Below, piece by piece: positions 17,275 through 25,917 of a stretch of 64,000 bases of DNA. Source of the DNA: Desulfobacula sp. (GTDB lineage: Bacteria > Desulfobacterota > Desulfobacteria > Desulfobacterales > Desulfobacteraceae). The notes beneath the pieces are model-generated. The model was not told where the DNA came from and did not search any database. It saw only the letters and a list, made by a program, of their open reading frames with translations. The stretch covers positions 20,140 to 84,139 of the forward strand of contig NZ_JAQYWD010000029.1 of assembly GCF_030145145.1 (NCBI RefSeq), read 5' to 3'. Both the position numbers and the translations under genes were made by a program. Within the stretch, counting starts at the first letter, position 1; each line of letters begins with the position of its first letter.

Positions 17275-19920
17275 TTAGGACGCAATCAAAAGAAGTAACC
17301 GGTCAAGAATGTTTTTATAATAGTCAATCTTTATATGATCCTCAGACCCGTTAACCCCGTTTTTAGTAAAATAATTGACGGCATTGCGGTAATTGACCAG
17401 GGATAAGGATTCTTTGAACGTGATGAGTTTGCCTTTATACAGTTTTGTTCCCTTGGCATGGATTTTTTTGATGCGTTCTTTTTCCCCATGTTTATCGACG
17501 GCATATTTTTCAAAGTAAAGCAGGGTGGTTTTGTACGATTCGAAAAAAGGCTGGAGAAAGGCGGCAAACCATTTGAGCTTCCTTAATCCTTTGGAAGTGA
17601 TGCGAAACACATCCGGTAAACGCGAATCCGGCACAAGGATCCCGTCATTTATAAATCCCTTTATGCACATGGAGATATTTTCTTCATAGGTGGTCTCTTC
17701 GTCAAAGAAAAATTCATCTGTAAATATTTTTTCCAGGAAGGTATACCTGAGCACAAGGTCTGAAGAGGAAAATTGAAACCTGTCCGCTTCAAGTATGGCA
17801 ACAGCCGTGTACGCATAATTGATAAAAAAGGAGATCACGGAATTTTTATAATAGTCGAGAATTGCCCGTTTGTTATTTTTTACAATAAAAACGGTATTTT
17901 CTGTGATGTCATCATCATCTTCATCGGCAAGTTCGATAAAATTTCTGGAAATAAAGTCGTTGATGACAGAGTTCAGTGAATTATCCGCATCCATTAACAG
18001 TGTATCGGAAAGCTCGGCATTCATGAAGGTCAATATATTCATATACGTGGTGACCCCGGCCATCAATTGTTTTTTTGCAAACGTGTTTTTGGAGCAGTTC
18101 AGGACCGCACTGGCAATGATACCATGGGGGGTGACAACCGCATTAGCATTGATGGCATTGATCAGTTTATAGCCAAAACTTTTTATAAATTTTATATAGT
18201 CTTCCCTGGAAGTTTTGGAAAGATCAATATTTTTTTCCCGGATATACTCTTTGATGGAGATGGGGTCATCAAATCTCATATAGACCTTGCCGTATTTTTT
18301 CTTTAAAAATTTGCGGGCATTGATAAGACCCTTTAATGTTTCCGGTGTTTTTTTACCCCCCTCGATCTCCTTTAGATACACATCTTCTTCAAGCACACGG
18401 TCATAGCCGATAAAAACGGGTACAAAATACAGATTGTCACAGGCACCATTGAGATACGCATTAATGAGCATGGCAAGACCACCGGGTCTCGGACTTAATA
18501 GTTTTCCCGTCCGGCTTCTGCCGCCTTCGATGAAAATTTTGATATTAAAGCCTTCGTACAGCAGTTTTTCCAGGTAGGCAGCGAAAATTTTTGCATACAG
18601 CGGGGCGCCTTTAAATGTCCGTCGGAGAAAAAAAGCCCCCCCTCCCCTGAATAACGGTCCTAACGGCCAGAACGACAGGTTTTTGCCGGCGGCAATGTGG
18701 GGGCAGGGCATATTGTTTCTCAGCATGACATAGGGCAATAAAAGGTAGTCCAGATGGCTTTTATGGCAAGGCACCAGGATGAGGGGGGCCTCGGTTGATT
18801 TTTCTCTCATCCGGCTGATTTCATCCTGGTTGAGCACCAGATCTTCAAAAATATTTTTAAACACCCAGGTTAACAGCCAGTTGCCGAAATTGATGACCTG
18901 AAGATTGTAGTTCGCAGCAATTTCTTTGATATATCCGGCCGCTTTTTTATGGGTTTTACTCAAGGTAAGGTTATTTTCCAAGGCATATTGCGCCAGGTCT
19001 TCCCGTAAAGATTTCCGGGTTAAAATATCTTCAGTGATTTCCTGCCGTGATTTTAAAACCGGGCCGGTAATACTTTTTCTCTGTCGGTTCAGGATGTCCA
19101 CTAGAAGGTTTCTTAATCTGTGGGCCTGAAATTCCGAATCCAGCTGTTCAATTTCAGGCTGGCGGATAAATTGATTTAAATTGACCGGATTTGCCAGTTC
19201 AACCCTTATTTTTTCCGGCTTTTTTAACATGGTAAAAAAGAGTTTTATCAGCCCGGGTTTCTCATGGGTGCCAAAAAAAATATCAGCCAGGGTTGGATCT
19301 TTTCTCATGGGCTTTGTGATATAAATGATGCCTTCCGGGATAATCATGATGGTTTTATCAATGGTTTTTTGAAGCTCGATCAAAAGAAGAAGGGGATCAG
19401 GGGTCGATTTGATAAATCGTTTATAGAAATCTTCTTCTTCAATCAGGCAGACAAAGCCGGATTTGCCGTTTAATAACTCTTTTGTGGCATATCCTGTTGT
19501 ATAGGGATCTTTGAAGTGGAAGTGGTGAAAAAAATAATCCATATGGCACAGAAAGATTTGAAACAATCGCTTTACCGGCAAGAGAAAAAAGAACCGGAAA
19601 TCAAACCCGATCTGGGGATAGGGCAGATCCAGGGATTTTAATTTAGTGTGATAATACAAAAAATCCAGGACCCGCTTATTTTTACTGGCATAAACAACAA
19701 TATTGTCCTTGTCCAGGGTTTTTATTTTTTCTATGTTGTGATCATCAAAATTCAGCTTGTTGATCCATCGTTTCATCAGCTTTTGAATAAAATATCCGGA
19801 ATTGCCGGGGTAAAAACATAGAAAATAATCATAGGTGTTGCCCAGCAGGTAATCAATCAACTTGCGAAGCTTAAGCCACAATAGTGCTGGAAGGCCTTTA
19901 AGCTTTTGAAATAATGCCAT
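17275..19920 (-). CDS. plsB: Glycerol-3-phosphate O-acyltransferase
   Basis: Makes lysophosphatidic acid from glycerol-3-phosphate and acyl-CoA or acyl-ACP, the first step of phospholipid synthesis, at the inner membrane. The 881-residue size is somewhat above the 807 of E. coli PlsB. Acyltransferase motifs are clear in the centre: HKSHLD (block I, HX4D, about residue 383), GGGAFFLRRTF (block II), FIEGGRSRTGK (block III) and VPVFIGYD (block IV). The N-terminal 300 residues resemble the conserved PlsB leader and the C-terminal 300 the PlsB tail. ATG at 19920 follows AAAGGAA. First gene of the operon with murU-amgK, dapB, the J-domain gene and the hydrolase. Confidence 0.93.
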   Translation of the reverse strand: MALFQKLKGLPALLWLKLRKLIDYLLGNTYDYFLCFYPGNSGYFIQKLMKRWINKLNFDDHNIEKIKTLDKDNIVVYASKNKRVLDFLYYHTKLKSLDLPYPQIGFDFRFFFLLPVKRLFQIFLCHMDYFFHHFHFKDPYTTGYATKELLNGKSGFVCLIEEEDFYKRFIKSTPDPLLLLIELQKTIDKTIMIIPEGIIYITKPMRKDPTLADIFFGTHEKPGLIKLFFTMLKKPEKIRVELANPVNLNQFIRQPEIEQLDSEFQAHRLRNLLVDILNRQRKSITGPVLKSRQEITEDILTRKSLREDLAQYALENNLTLSKTHKKAAGYIKEIAANYNLQVINFGNWLLTWVFKNIFEDLVLNQDEISRMREKSTEAPLILVPCHKSHLDYLLLPYVMLRNNMPCPHIAAGKNLSFWPLGPLFRGGGAFFLRRTFKGAPLYAKIFAAYLEKLLYEGFNIKIFIEGGRSRTGKLLSPRPGGLAMLINAYLNGACDNLYFVPVFIGYDRVLEEDVYLKEIEGGKKTPETLKGLINARKFLKKKYGKVYMRFDDPISIKEYIREKNIDLSKTSREDYIKFIKSFGYKLINAINANAVVTPHGIIASAVLNCSKNTFAKKQLMAGVTTYMNILTFMNAELSDTLLMDADNSLNSVINDFISRNFIELADEDDDDITENTVFIVKNNKRAILDYYKNSVISFFINYAYTAVAILEADRFQFSSSDLVLRYTFLEKIFTDEFFFDEETTYEENISMCIKGFINDGILVPDSRLPDVFRITSKGLRKLKWFAAFLQPFFESYKTTLLYFEKYAVDKHGEKERIKKIHAKGTKLYKGKLITFKESLSLVNYRNAVNYFTKNGVNGSEDHIKIDYYKNILDRLLLLIAS

Positions 19921-20137
19921 TATTTTTCCTTTAAAGGATTTTTCGATAAATGATATGCCCTCCCGTTAATTACCAAAGGTTCATGGGAATGGCAATCTTA
20001 AAATAGCCTTAAAATAGCCTTGAAAAAAACAAAGGCCTGTGCTATTTTTCTGCATCCTATGGTGACAATTTCCACATTTGTTTTTTTTGTAAATGAATGA
20101 TTTTGTACTTTAATTAAAATGTTAGGAGGACCTCTTT

Positions 20138-20404
20138 ATGAAAACGTTAATTGGTGGAGCGATTGCAGTTCTTCTGGGTGTTGTGGGTTTGGCTGTCTGG
20201 TTCGGTGAATTCTTAGCGCTTCTGGCAGGGTGTATCCCCATCGTTCTTCTCCTGGGTGGTGGCCTTGCACTTTATCTGGGGTTTGACGAGCTGAAAGATT
20301 CCTGGAAAAAAGATGAGGGTGTTGACGCTCCTTCACCCCAGGATGATAAGGCTAAAATCGAAAAACTTGAAAAAGAACTGAACGACCTGAAAAAAGCAAA
20401 ATAA
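20138..20404 (+). CDS. Small two-helix membrane protein with charged tail
   Basis: 88 residues. Two hydrophobic segments (about 4-24 and 27-48) rich in Gly, Leu and Val are followed by a soluble tail (about 49-88) whose last 25 residues form a Lys/Glu-rich coiled-coil heptad pattern. ATG at 20138 has a strong AGGAGG site eight bases upstream, and a strong terminator follows immediately, so it is a monocistronic, probably well-expressed gene. I recognise the general type, a small hairpin membrane protein with LGFDELKDSW after the second helix, common in Desulfobacterota, but not a function. Confidence 0.7.
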   Translation: MKTLIGGAIAVLLGVVGLAVWFGEFLALLAGCIPIVLLLGGGLALYLGFDELKDSWKKDEGVDAPSPQDDKAKIEKLEKELNDLKKAK

Positions 20405-20421
20405 GCCATTCAGATAGACCC

Positions 20422-20461
20422 ATCAAAAAAAAGCCCGCTTTATCGCGGGCTTTTTTTTGAT
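20422..20461. terminator. Strong bidirectional intrinsic terminator
   Basis: GC-rich core GCCCGC/GCGGGC (20433-20438 and 20445-20450) extended by A8 on the left and T8 on the right, giving 17-bp arms around a 6-base loop. It ends the small membrane-protein gene and can also serve the minus strand after namZ. Confidence 0.92.
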
Positions 20462-20564
20462 GGCAAAGGCCCACGACCATCCCCGTGATCCCATGAGGGT
20501 TTCAGCGGGTGGGATAAGATGGGATGTAATTAACCCCCGGTGCCATATATCTTCCTGCTGTAAA

Positions 20565-21740
20565 TCATTCATACAAACGGTACTTTTTTGAACAATCGTT
20601 AAATTGTTCCAGTTCTTTTTTCCATTGATCTGATACCAGCGCTAAATTTTTAAAATCCACCAGGTTTTTGCGAAGTGTTTTACTGCCAAGAATCAGATCT
20701 ATGGGTAGTTTTTCAAATTCATATTCATACGGGGGGGATTTAAATTTAACGTCATCCGGATGAAATTTGAACATCAGCTGCAGTAAGATCAAAGCGGAAA
20801 TATATGGTTTGAAATCAATGGGTGAGGTGACATGAAGGTGAAACCCTTTGCAGACACGACCCTGCCATTTTCCCGAGGTGGGTTCAAAATGAACCGGACG
20901 AAGCCAGGCCCCTTTTATCACCTTATCTGCCTGGGCCTTTATCTTTTTTGGATCCAGAAAAGGGGCCCCGAATTGTTCGAAAGGCAGTGTGGTACCGCGT
21001 CCCTCTGAGATATTGGTGCCTTCAAAGATGACCTGTCCGGGATAAACCATGCAGGATTGCGGTGTCGGCAGATTGGGGGAGGGGGGAATCCAGACAAGAC
21101 CGGTATCCTGCCAATACATTTGTCTTTTCCAGCCGTTCATGGGAATAATGGTCAGGTCACATCCCAGATGAAATTCCCGGTTGAACAACTGGGATATTTC
21201 CCCGATGGTCAATCCATGCCGCATGGGAATCGGAAATCTACCCACAAAAGAGGCAAACGCTTCGGATAAAACATTGCCCTCTACCTGAGTGCCGCCAATG
21301 GGATTGGGTCGGTCCAGTATGACTACCCGCTTATGCAACTTTGCTGCCATCTCAAGACAAAAGGATACGGTATAAATAAAGGTATAGACCCGGGTGCCAA
21401 CATCCTGAATATCAATCAGCAGCACATCAATTGGGTCAAACATGTCTTTGCTGGGGATTCTGGTATCCTTATACAAACTGAATACCGGGATATTCAAGTC
21501 GGGTTCCATAAAGTGGCCGGATTCAACCATGTTGTCCTGTTTTTCCCCATGAAATCCATGCTGGGGAGAAAATAGGATTTTTAACTGCCCCGGAAAAATG
21601 TGGTCAATCAGTCTGGATGCATGGGTGAAATGATGGTCAACCGAAGCGGGATTGCATAGCAGGCCAAGCCGTTTTCCCTTTAAATAATCCGGTGGATTTG
21701 TGATGAGGTTTTCAAGGCCGGTGAAGATACGTTTTTTCAT
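20565..21740 (-). CDS. namZ: Exo-beta-N-acetylmuramidase NamZ family (DUF1343)
   Basis: NamZ enzymes release terminal MurNAc from peptidoglycan fragments. The 391-residue product has the family landmarks: LGLLCNPASVD (about 26), FSPQHGFHGEKQ (about 58), LLIDIQDVGTRVYTF (about 107), RPNPIGG, and EGTNISEGRGTTLPFEQFGAP (about 242-262, the acidic active-site loop). I see no signal peptide in this start (ATG 21740 after AAGGAA), whereas many family members are secreted or lipoproteins, so it may act in the cytoplasm on imported muropeptides. The nearby MurU-AmgK-like fusion could re-use the released MurNAc; the two genes are about 3.3 kb apart and not in one operon. Confidence 0.85.
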   Translation of the reverse strand: MKKRIFTGLENLITNPPDYLKGKRLGLLCNPASVDHHFTHASRLIDHIFPGQLKILFSPQHGFHGEKQDNMVESGHFMEPDLNIPVFSLYKDTRIPSKDMFDPIDVLLIDIQDVGTRVYTFIYTVSFCLEMAAKLHKRVVILDRPNPIGGTQVEGNVLSEAFASFVGRFPIPMRHGLTIGEISQLFNREFHLGCDLTIIPMNGWKRQMYWQDTGLVWIPPSPNLPTPQSCMVYPGQVIFEGTNISEGRGTTLPFEQFGAPFLDPKKIKAQADKVIKGAWLRPVHFEPTSGKWQGRVCKGFHLHVTSPIDFKPYISALILLQLMFKFHPDDVKFKSPPYEYEFEKLPIDLILGSKTLRKNLVDFKNLALVSDQWKKELEQFNDCSKKYRLYE

Positions 21741-21790
21741 AAATTCCTTATGTTCATTAACTCAAATTTCAGGGTTGGCCATTTATGCCT

Positions 21791-21873
21791 GGGGTCAGGC
21801 TTTCTTTATGGCACTTTTTACCCGTCTGGTCATAAAATAGTGATAAAAAGTACCATAAAGAAAGCCTGACCCC
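21791..21873. repeat. REP/MITE-like long palindrome
   Basis: Two 30-base arms (21791-21820 and 21844-21873) with one mismatch around a 23-base loop. The arm ends read GGGGTCAGGCTTTC outward. Palindromes ending this way are known from REP-associated Y1 transposase (RAYT) elements in proteobacteria; no transposase is present here. The 40 bases from 21864 to 21903 recur at 39315-39354 with 33 matches, so this family is present at least twice. It lies between namZ and hisC, which are divergently transcribed. Confidence 0.75.
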
Positions 21874-21939
21874 GTCGATTAAAGCTAAAGGTCGAAAGTT
21901 GAGTTCATTAATTGTTCAGGGTCTTTCCTATCATAATCG

Positions 21940-21968
21940 TTGACAAAATTTCAAATCCTAACTAAATA
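21940..21968 (+). promoter_or_regulatory. Candidate sigma-70 promoter for hisC
   Basis: Consensus TTGACA at 21940-21945, 17-base spacer, TAAATA at 21963-21968 running into TATAAT-like sequence. It is placed about 30 bases upstream of the hisC ribosome site. Confidence 0.55.
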
Positions 21969-22000
21969 TAATTCTTTTTATGTTTTAGGAGAATCAGGTC

Positions 22001-23092
22001 ATGAAATTTAAAACCAGCGATCAGATCGCCACCATTAAACCGTATGTGCCGGGCAAACCGCTCAAGGAAGTTGAAAGAGAATACCATATTTCAAATCCCG
22101 TCAAGCTTGCTTCCAATGAAAATCCCCTGGGATTCTCCCCCCGGGTGCATGATGCCGTCAACCAACAGATGAAGGATATGAACCGGTACCCTGAATCTTC
22201 CGCCTATATTTTAAGCAATAAACTTGCCGGAAAATTTCACGTTCAACCACAGAATATGGTTTTGGGAAATGGGTCTGACGATATTATTTCACTTTTGGCT
22301 CATGGCTTTTTAAATCCCGGGGATGAGGCTGTTATGCCCCTGCCGTCTTTTTTGATGTACGAAATCAGTGTTAAGACCGCCAAAGGGGTGCCGGTTATGG
22401 TTCCTTTAGCGGATTATGCCACAAATCTGGAGGGTCTTGTTGATGCCATTTCCCCTAAAACAAGATTGATTTTTATTACCAACCCGTTTAATCCCACCGG
22501 CAGCACGATAACCTGGGATGAATTCAATGAATTTTCACAAACCGTACCGGATGATGTCATTATGGTTGTGGATGAAGCCTATATCGAGTTTGTAAGAGAT
22601 GATGCGGTTTATAATTCTTTAACACACCCCTTACAGGATCCAAGGATCGTGACCCTTAGAACATTTTCCAAGGCCTATGGACTTGCAGGATTCAGGGTCG
22701 GGTACGGCATAATGGATGCTGAAATTGCTGAAGTTTTAAACCGGATCCGGCAGCCGTTTAATGTGAACAGTCTTGCCCAGGTTGCGGCGGCGGCTGCCCT
22801 TGATGATGAGGTGTTTTTTACTAAAAGTATCCAGGCCACCCATGAGGGCCTTGATTTCCTGTTTGATGCGCTTGAAACCATGGGGATTCGCTGTTTGCCG
22901 ACGCAGTCTAATTTTTTGATGCTGGATCTTGAAACAGATGCCACACAGGTGTTTGAAGAACTGCTGAAACAGGGGGTGATTGTAAGATCAATGACTTCCT
23001 ATGGGTATGATACGTTCATCCGGGTGAATACGGGAACAAAACAGGAGAACCTTATTTTTATTCAGGCATTGAAACGCGTTTTAAAAAGGTAA
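22001..23092 (+). CDS. hisC: Histidinol-phosphate aminotransferase
   Basis: PLP-dependent transfer of the amino group to imidazole-acetol phosphate in histidine synthesis; related enzymes also act on aromatic amino acids. The 363-residue product has the fold-I landmarks SNENPLG (about 38), GNGSDDII (about 89), NPFNPTGS (about 161), DEAYIEF (about 191) and TFSKAYGLAGFRVGYG with the PLP lysine at 224. ATG at 22001 follows TTAGGAGA. It is isolated from other his genes and leads into cmk nine bases downstream, an arrangement known elsewhere; hisC also sits near aroA/cmk/rpsA in many proteobacteria. Confidence 0.93.
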   Translation: MKFKTSDQIATIKPYVPGKPLKEVEREYHISNPVKLASNENPLGFSPRVHDAVNQQMKDMNRYPESSAYILSNKLAGKFHVQPQNMVLGNGSDDIISLLAHGFLNPGDEAVMPLPSFLMYEISVKTAKGVPVMVPLADYATNLEGLVDAISPKTRLIFITNPFNPTGSTITWDEFNEFSQTVPDDVIMVVDEAYIEFVRDDAVYNSLTHPLQDPRIVTLRTFSKAYGLAGFRVGYGIMDAEIAEVLNRIRQPFNVNSLAQVAAAAALDDEVFFTKSIQATHEGLDFLFDALETMGIRCLPTQSNFLMLDLETDATQVFEELLKQGVIVRSMTSYGYDTFIRVNTGTKQENLIFIQALKRVLKR

Positions 23093-23101
23093 AAACGACA
23101 C

Positions 23102-23773
23102 ATGGGAACCAGAATTATCACCATTGACGGCCCTGCCGGTGCGGGTAAAACCACTGTCAGCCATTTGTTGTCCCAAAAGCTTGGGTGTGTCTATGTTGAC
23201 ACCGGTGCCCTTTACAGGGGGGTTGCCTTTGAAATTCAACAACAGAAAGTTGAATGGGAAAATGATGCGGTTTTGGAAAATTTTTTAAAGACACTGGATC
23301 TATATTTTGTGATGGAAAACCAGGCGTTTGTTTTAATGTCCTCAGGAAAAAATATTTCTCCGTTTATCCGGACATCTGACATCGCCCTTCTGGCATCTGC
23401 TTGTTCTGGAAAACCACAGGTTCGGGCAGCGCTTTTGGATATTCAAAGACACATTGCCCGGACAACCGATGCGGTATTTGAAGGCAGAGATATGGGAACG
23501 GTGGTTTTCCCGGAAGCGGCCTGTAAATTTTTTCTTGTTGCGGATTTAAGCGTTCGCGCGAAACGGCGTTATGATGAAATGCCGGATGAAGCAAAAGATA
23601 TTCACCAGGTTCAACAGGAAATGGCGCTGAGGGATAACAATGATATTCACCGGGAAACGGCACCTCTCAAACCGGCAGCAGATGCCATAGAAATTGATGC
23701 CTCTTTTATGACCGCTGACCAGGTGGTTGAAAAAATGCTTGGGATTATTGAAAAAGCAGGTAAGACGCAATAA
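23102..23773 (+). CDS. cmk: Cytidylate kinase
   Basis: Phosphorylates CMP and dCMP with ATP for nucleotide recycling. P-loop GPAGAGKTT at residues 10-18, the CMP-binding VDTGALYRG (about 34), a second substrate segment GRDMGTVVFPEA (about 128) and the LID arginines in VRAKRRYDEM (about 150). Length 223 agrees with the family. ATG at 23102. It lies between hisC and rpsA; the cmk-rpsA pairing is widely conserved. Its stop is 105 bases before rpsA, so rpsA may also have its own promoter. Confidence 0.95.
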   Translation: MGTRIITIDGPAGAGKTTVSHLLSQKLGCVYVDTGALYRGVAFEIQQQKVEWENDAVLENFLKTLDLYFVMENQAFVLMSSGKNISPFIRTSDIALLASACSGKPQVRAALLDIQRHIARTTDAVFEGRDMGTVVFPEAACKFFLVADLSVRAKRRYDEMPDEAKDIHQVQQEMALRDNNDIHRETAPLKPAADAIEIDASFMTADQVVEKMLGIIEKAGKTQ

Positions 23774-23878
23774 TTTTATTGATTTTTTTATTTTCATTTG
23801 GTATAAAAAAGAATTGTACTTGTCTATATTTCGTTCTTTTTAGAGAAGTGCAAAATACGTTTAGGGAGATTAATATTA

Positions 23879-25807
23879 ATGAATAACATTGCTGAAGAAA
23901 ACGAAAATCAAAAAATGAATACTGAAACCTTAGAGAAAAAAGATGATCTGGTGTCTGAAGAAGAACAAGCGGTGACTGAACCTGAAGAGGAACAAGATGC
24001 ACCCATGTCTGAAGAAGAGGATGCACCCATGCCTGAAGAGGATGAATCTGCATCCATGCCCGAAATAACCGGTGACGAAACAATGGAAGAACTTTTGGAC
24101 ATCTACGAGTCCAGCCTTAAAAAATTTGAAGAAGGGCAGGTCGTAACCGGAACGGTCATATCTGTTGGCAGGGATACGGTTCTTGTAGACGTCGGATATA
24201 AATCCGAAGGGCAGATCTCTATTCATGAATTCATTGATGAGGAAGGCAATGTCAATGTCAATGTCAATGATGAATTTGAGGTAATGATTGAAGTCTGGGA
24301 TGAAGAAGAAGAAACTGTTCTGCTGTCCCATGAAAAAGCCAAAAAAGTTAAAATTTGGGACGCAATTAAAGACATTTACGATGACGATGGAACCATTGAA
24401 GGGGTAATTACCAGTCGGGTTAAAGGCGGGTTCTCTGTTGATATCGGCCTTCTGGCATTCCTTCCCGGATCACAGGCGGATCTCAGACCCATCCGCAATA
24501 TGGATGAGATGGTGAACCAGACCTATACATTCAAAATTCTCAAATATAACAAAAAGAGAAACAATATCGTTCTTTCAAGGCGTGTTCTCCTTGAAGCGGT
24601 AAGGGATGAACTGAGAAGTACGACGCTTGAGGCGATTGAAGATGGCAAGGTCATGGAAGGCATCGTTAAAAATATCACCGAATACGGTGTGTTTGTCGAT
24701 CTTGGCGGCGTGGACGGCCTTCTGCATATTACAGATATTTCATGGGGCAGGGTCAAGCATCCCTCGGAACTCTTTACCATTGGTGACAAAATCAATGTTA
24801 AGATTCTTTCTTTTGATCTTGAAAAAGAGAGAGTCTCCCTTGGTATGAAACAATTGACACCTGATCCATGGACAACAGCGGTGGATAAATTCCCCGTTGG
24901 CTCAAAAATATCCGGCAAAGTGGTCAGCCTGACAGATTACGGCGCGTTCATTGAACTTGAAGAAGGGGTTGAAGGACTCATTCATGTGTCTGAAATGTCC
25001 TGGACACGAAAGATCCGTCATCCATCCCAGATGGTAACCGTGGGGGAAATCGTTGAGGCCGTTGTTCTTGACCTGAAACCGGATAACCGTAGAATTTCCC
25101 TGGGCATCAAACAGACCGTGGATAATCCATGGGAAGTGATTTCTCAGAAATATCCCGTGGGCACCATCATTGAGGGTAAAATAAAAAATATTACGGAATT
25201 CGGTCTTTTTATCGGAATTGATGATGATATTGATGGGCTTGTTCATATTTCAGATATTTCATGGACAAAACGAATCAAGCATCCGTCCGAGATTTACAAG
25301 AAAAATGATACCATCCAGGCGGTTGTTCTCGATATTGACAAATCCAATGAACGATTTTCTCTGGGGATCAAGCAGACCCAGGCAGATCCATGGGAATCGG
25401 TTGGAGAACGGTATAAAGTCGGTAAGGAAATTTCCGGCGTTATCACAAACCTGACAGACTTTGGTGTATTTGTTGAACTTGAAGAAGGCATTGAAGGCCT
25501 TGTCCATGTGTCTGAAATCAGCAAAGAGAATGTGAAAAGCCCGAAAGAACATTATCAGATTGGTGAAACCATTACGGCGAAAGTAATGAACATCAACAGC
25601 GATGAAAGACGGATCGGTCTATCCATCAAGCGCCTTAAAGAAGACGATGATGATAAATACCTTGAAGATCTTGCTAAAAATTTGAAACCGGCAACCTCTT
25701 CTTTTGGGGAAATGCTGAGAAGCAATATCCAGGAGCAGATCGAAGCCAACAAAATTCAGGAAGCGCAAAAACAGGACAGTGAAGAAACAGATAAACCTGA
25801 AGAATAA
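23879..25807 (+). CDS. rpsA: 30S ribosomal protein S1
   Basis: Binds mRNA at the ribosome and helps initiation on weak or structured sites. Six S1/OB repeats are visible, starting at about residues 84, 165, 250, 337, 424 and 511. Repeats 3-6 have the classic YGVFVDL/YGAFIEL...GLIHVSE pattern. Length 642 is larger than the 557 of E. coli S1 because of an acidic N-terminal extension (1-75) that includes tandem copies of an eight- to nine-residue unit containing DAPM (bases about 23985-24065), plus an acidic Gln/Glu-rich tail. ATG at 23879 follows GGGAGA. A strong terminator follows. Confidence 0.96.
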   Translation: MNNIAEENENQKMNTETLEKKDDLVSEEEQAVTEPEEEQDAPMSEEEDAPMPEEDESASMPEITGDETMEELLDIYESSLKKFEEGQVVTGTVISVGRDTVLVDVGYKSEGQISIHEFIDEEGNVNVNVNDEFEVMIEVWDEEEETVLLSHEKAKKVKIWDAIKDIYDDDGTIEGVITSRVKGGFSVDIGLLAFLPGSQADLRPIRNMDEMVNQTYTFKILKYNKKRNNIVLSRRVLLEAVRDELRSTTLEAIEDGKVMEGIVKNITEYGVFVDLGGVDGLLHITDISWGRVKHPSELFTIGDKINVKILSFDLEKERVSLGMKQLTPDPWTTAVDKFPVGSKISGKVVSLTDYGAFIELEEGVEGLIHVSEMSWTRKIRHPSQMVTVGEIVEAVVLDLKPDNRRISLGIKQTVDNPWEVISQKYPVGTIIEGKIKNITEFGLFIGIDDDIDGLVHISDISWTKRIKHPSEIYKKNDTIQAVVLDIDKSNERFSLGIKQTQADPWESVGERYKVGKEISGVITNLTDFGVFVELEEGIEGLVHVSEISKENVKSPKEHYQIGETITAKVMNINSDERRIGLSIKRLKEDDDDKYLEDLAKNLKPATSSFGEMLRSNIQEQIEANKIQEAQKQDSEETDKPEE

Positions 25808-25857
25808 CGGAAAAATTTTAAAACTCATCGTTTTTGAGTGATAAATAGTGTATAAAG

Positions 25858-25894
25858 GGCCGGATAACCATAGCGTTGATCCGGCCTTTTTTTT
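25858..25894 (+). terminator. Intrinsic terminator of rpsA
   Basis: Stem GGCCGGAT (25858-25865) with ATCCGGCC (25879-25886), 13-base loop, followed by T8. Confidence 0.92.
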
Positions 25895-25917
25895 AAACTC
25901 ATTATTAGGACGTTTAT

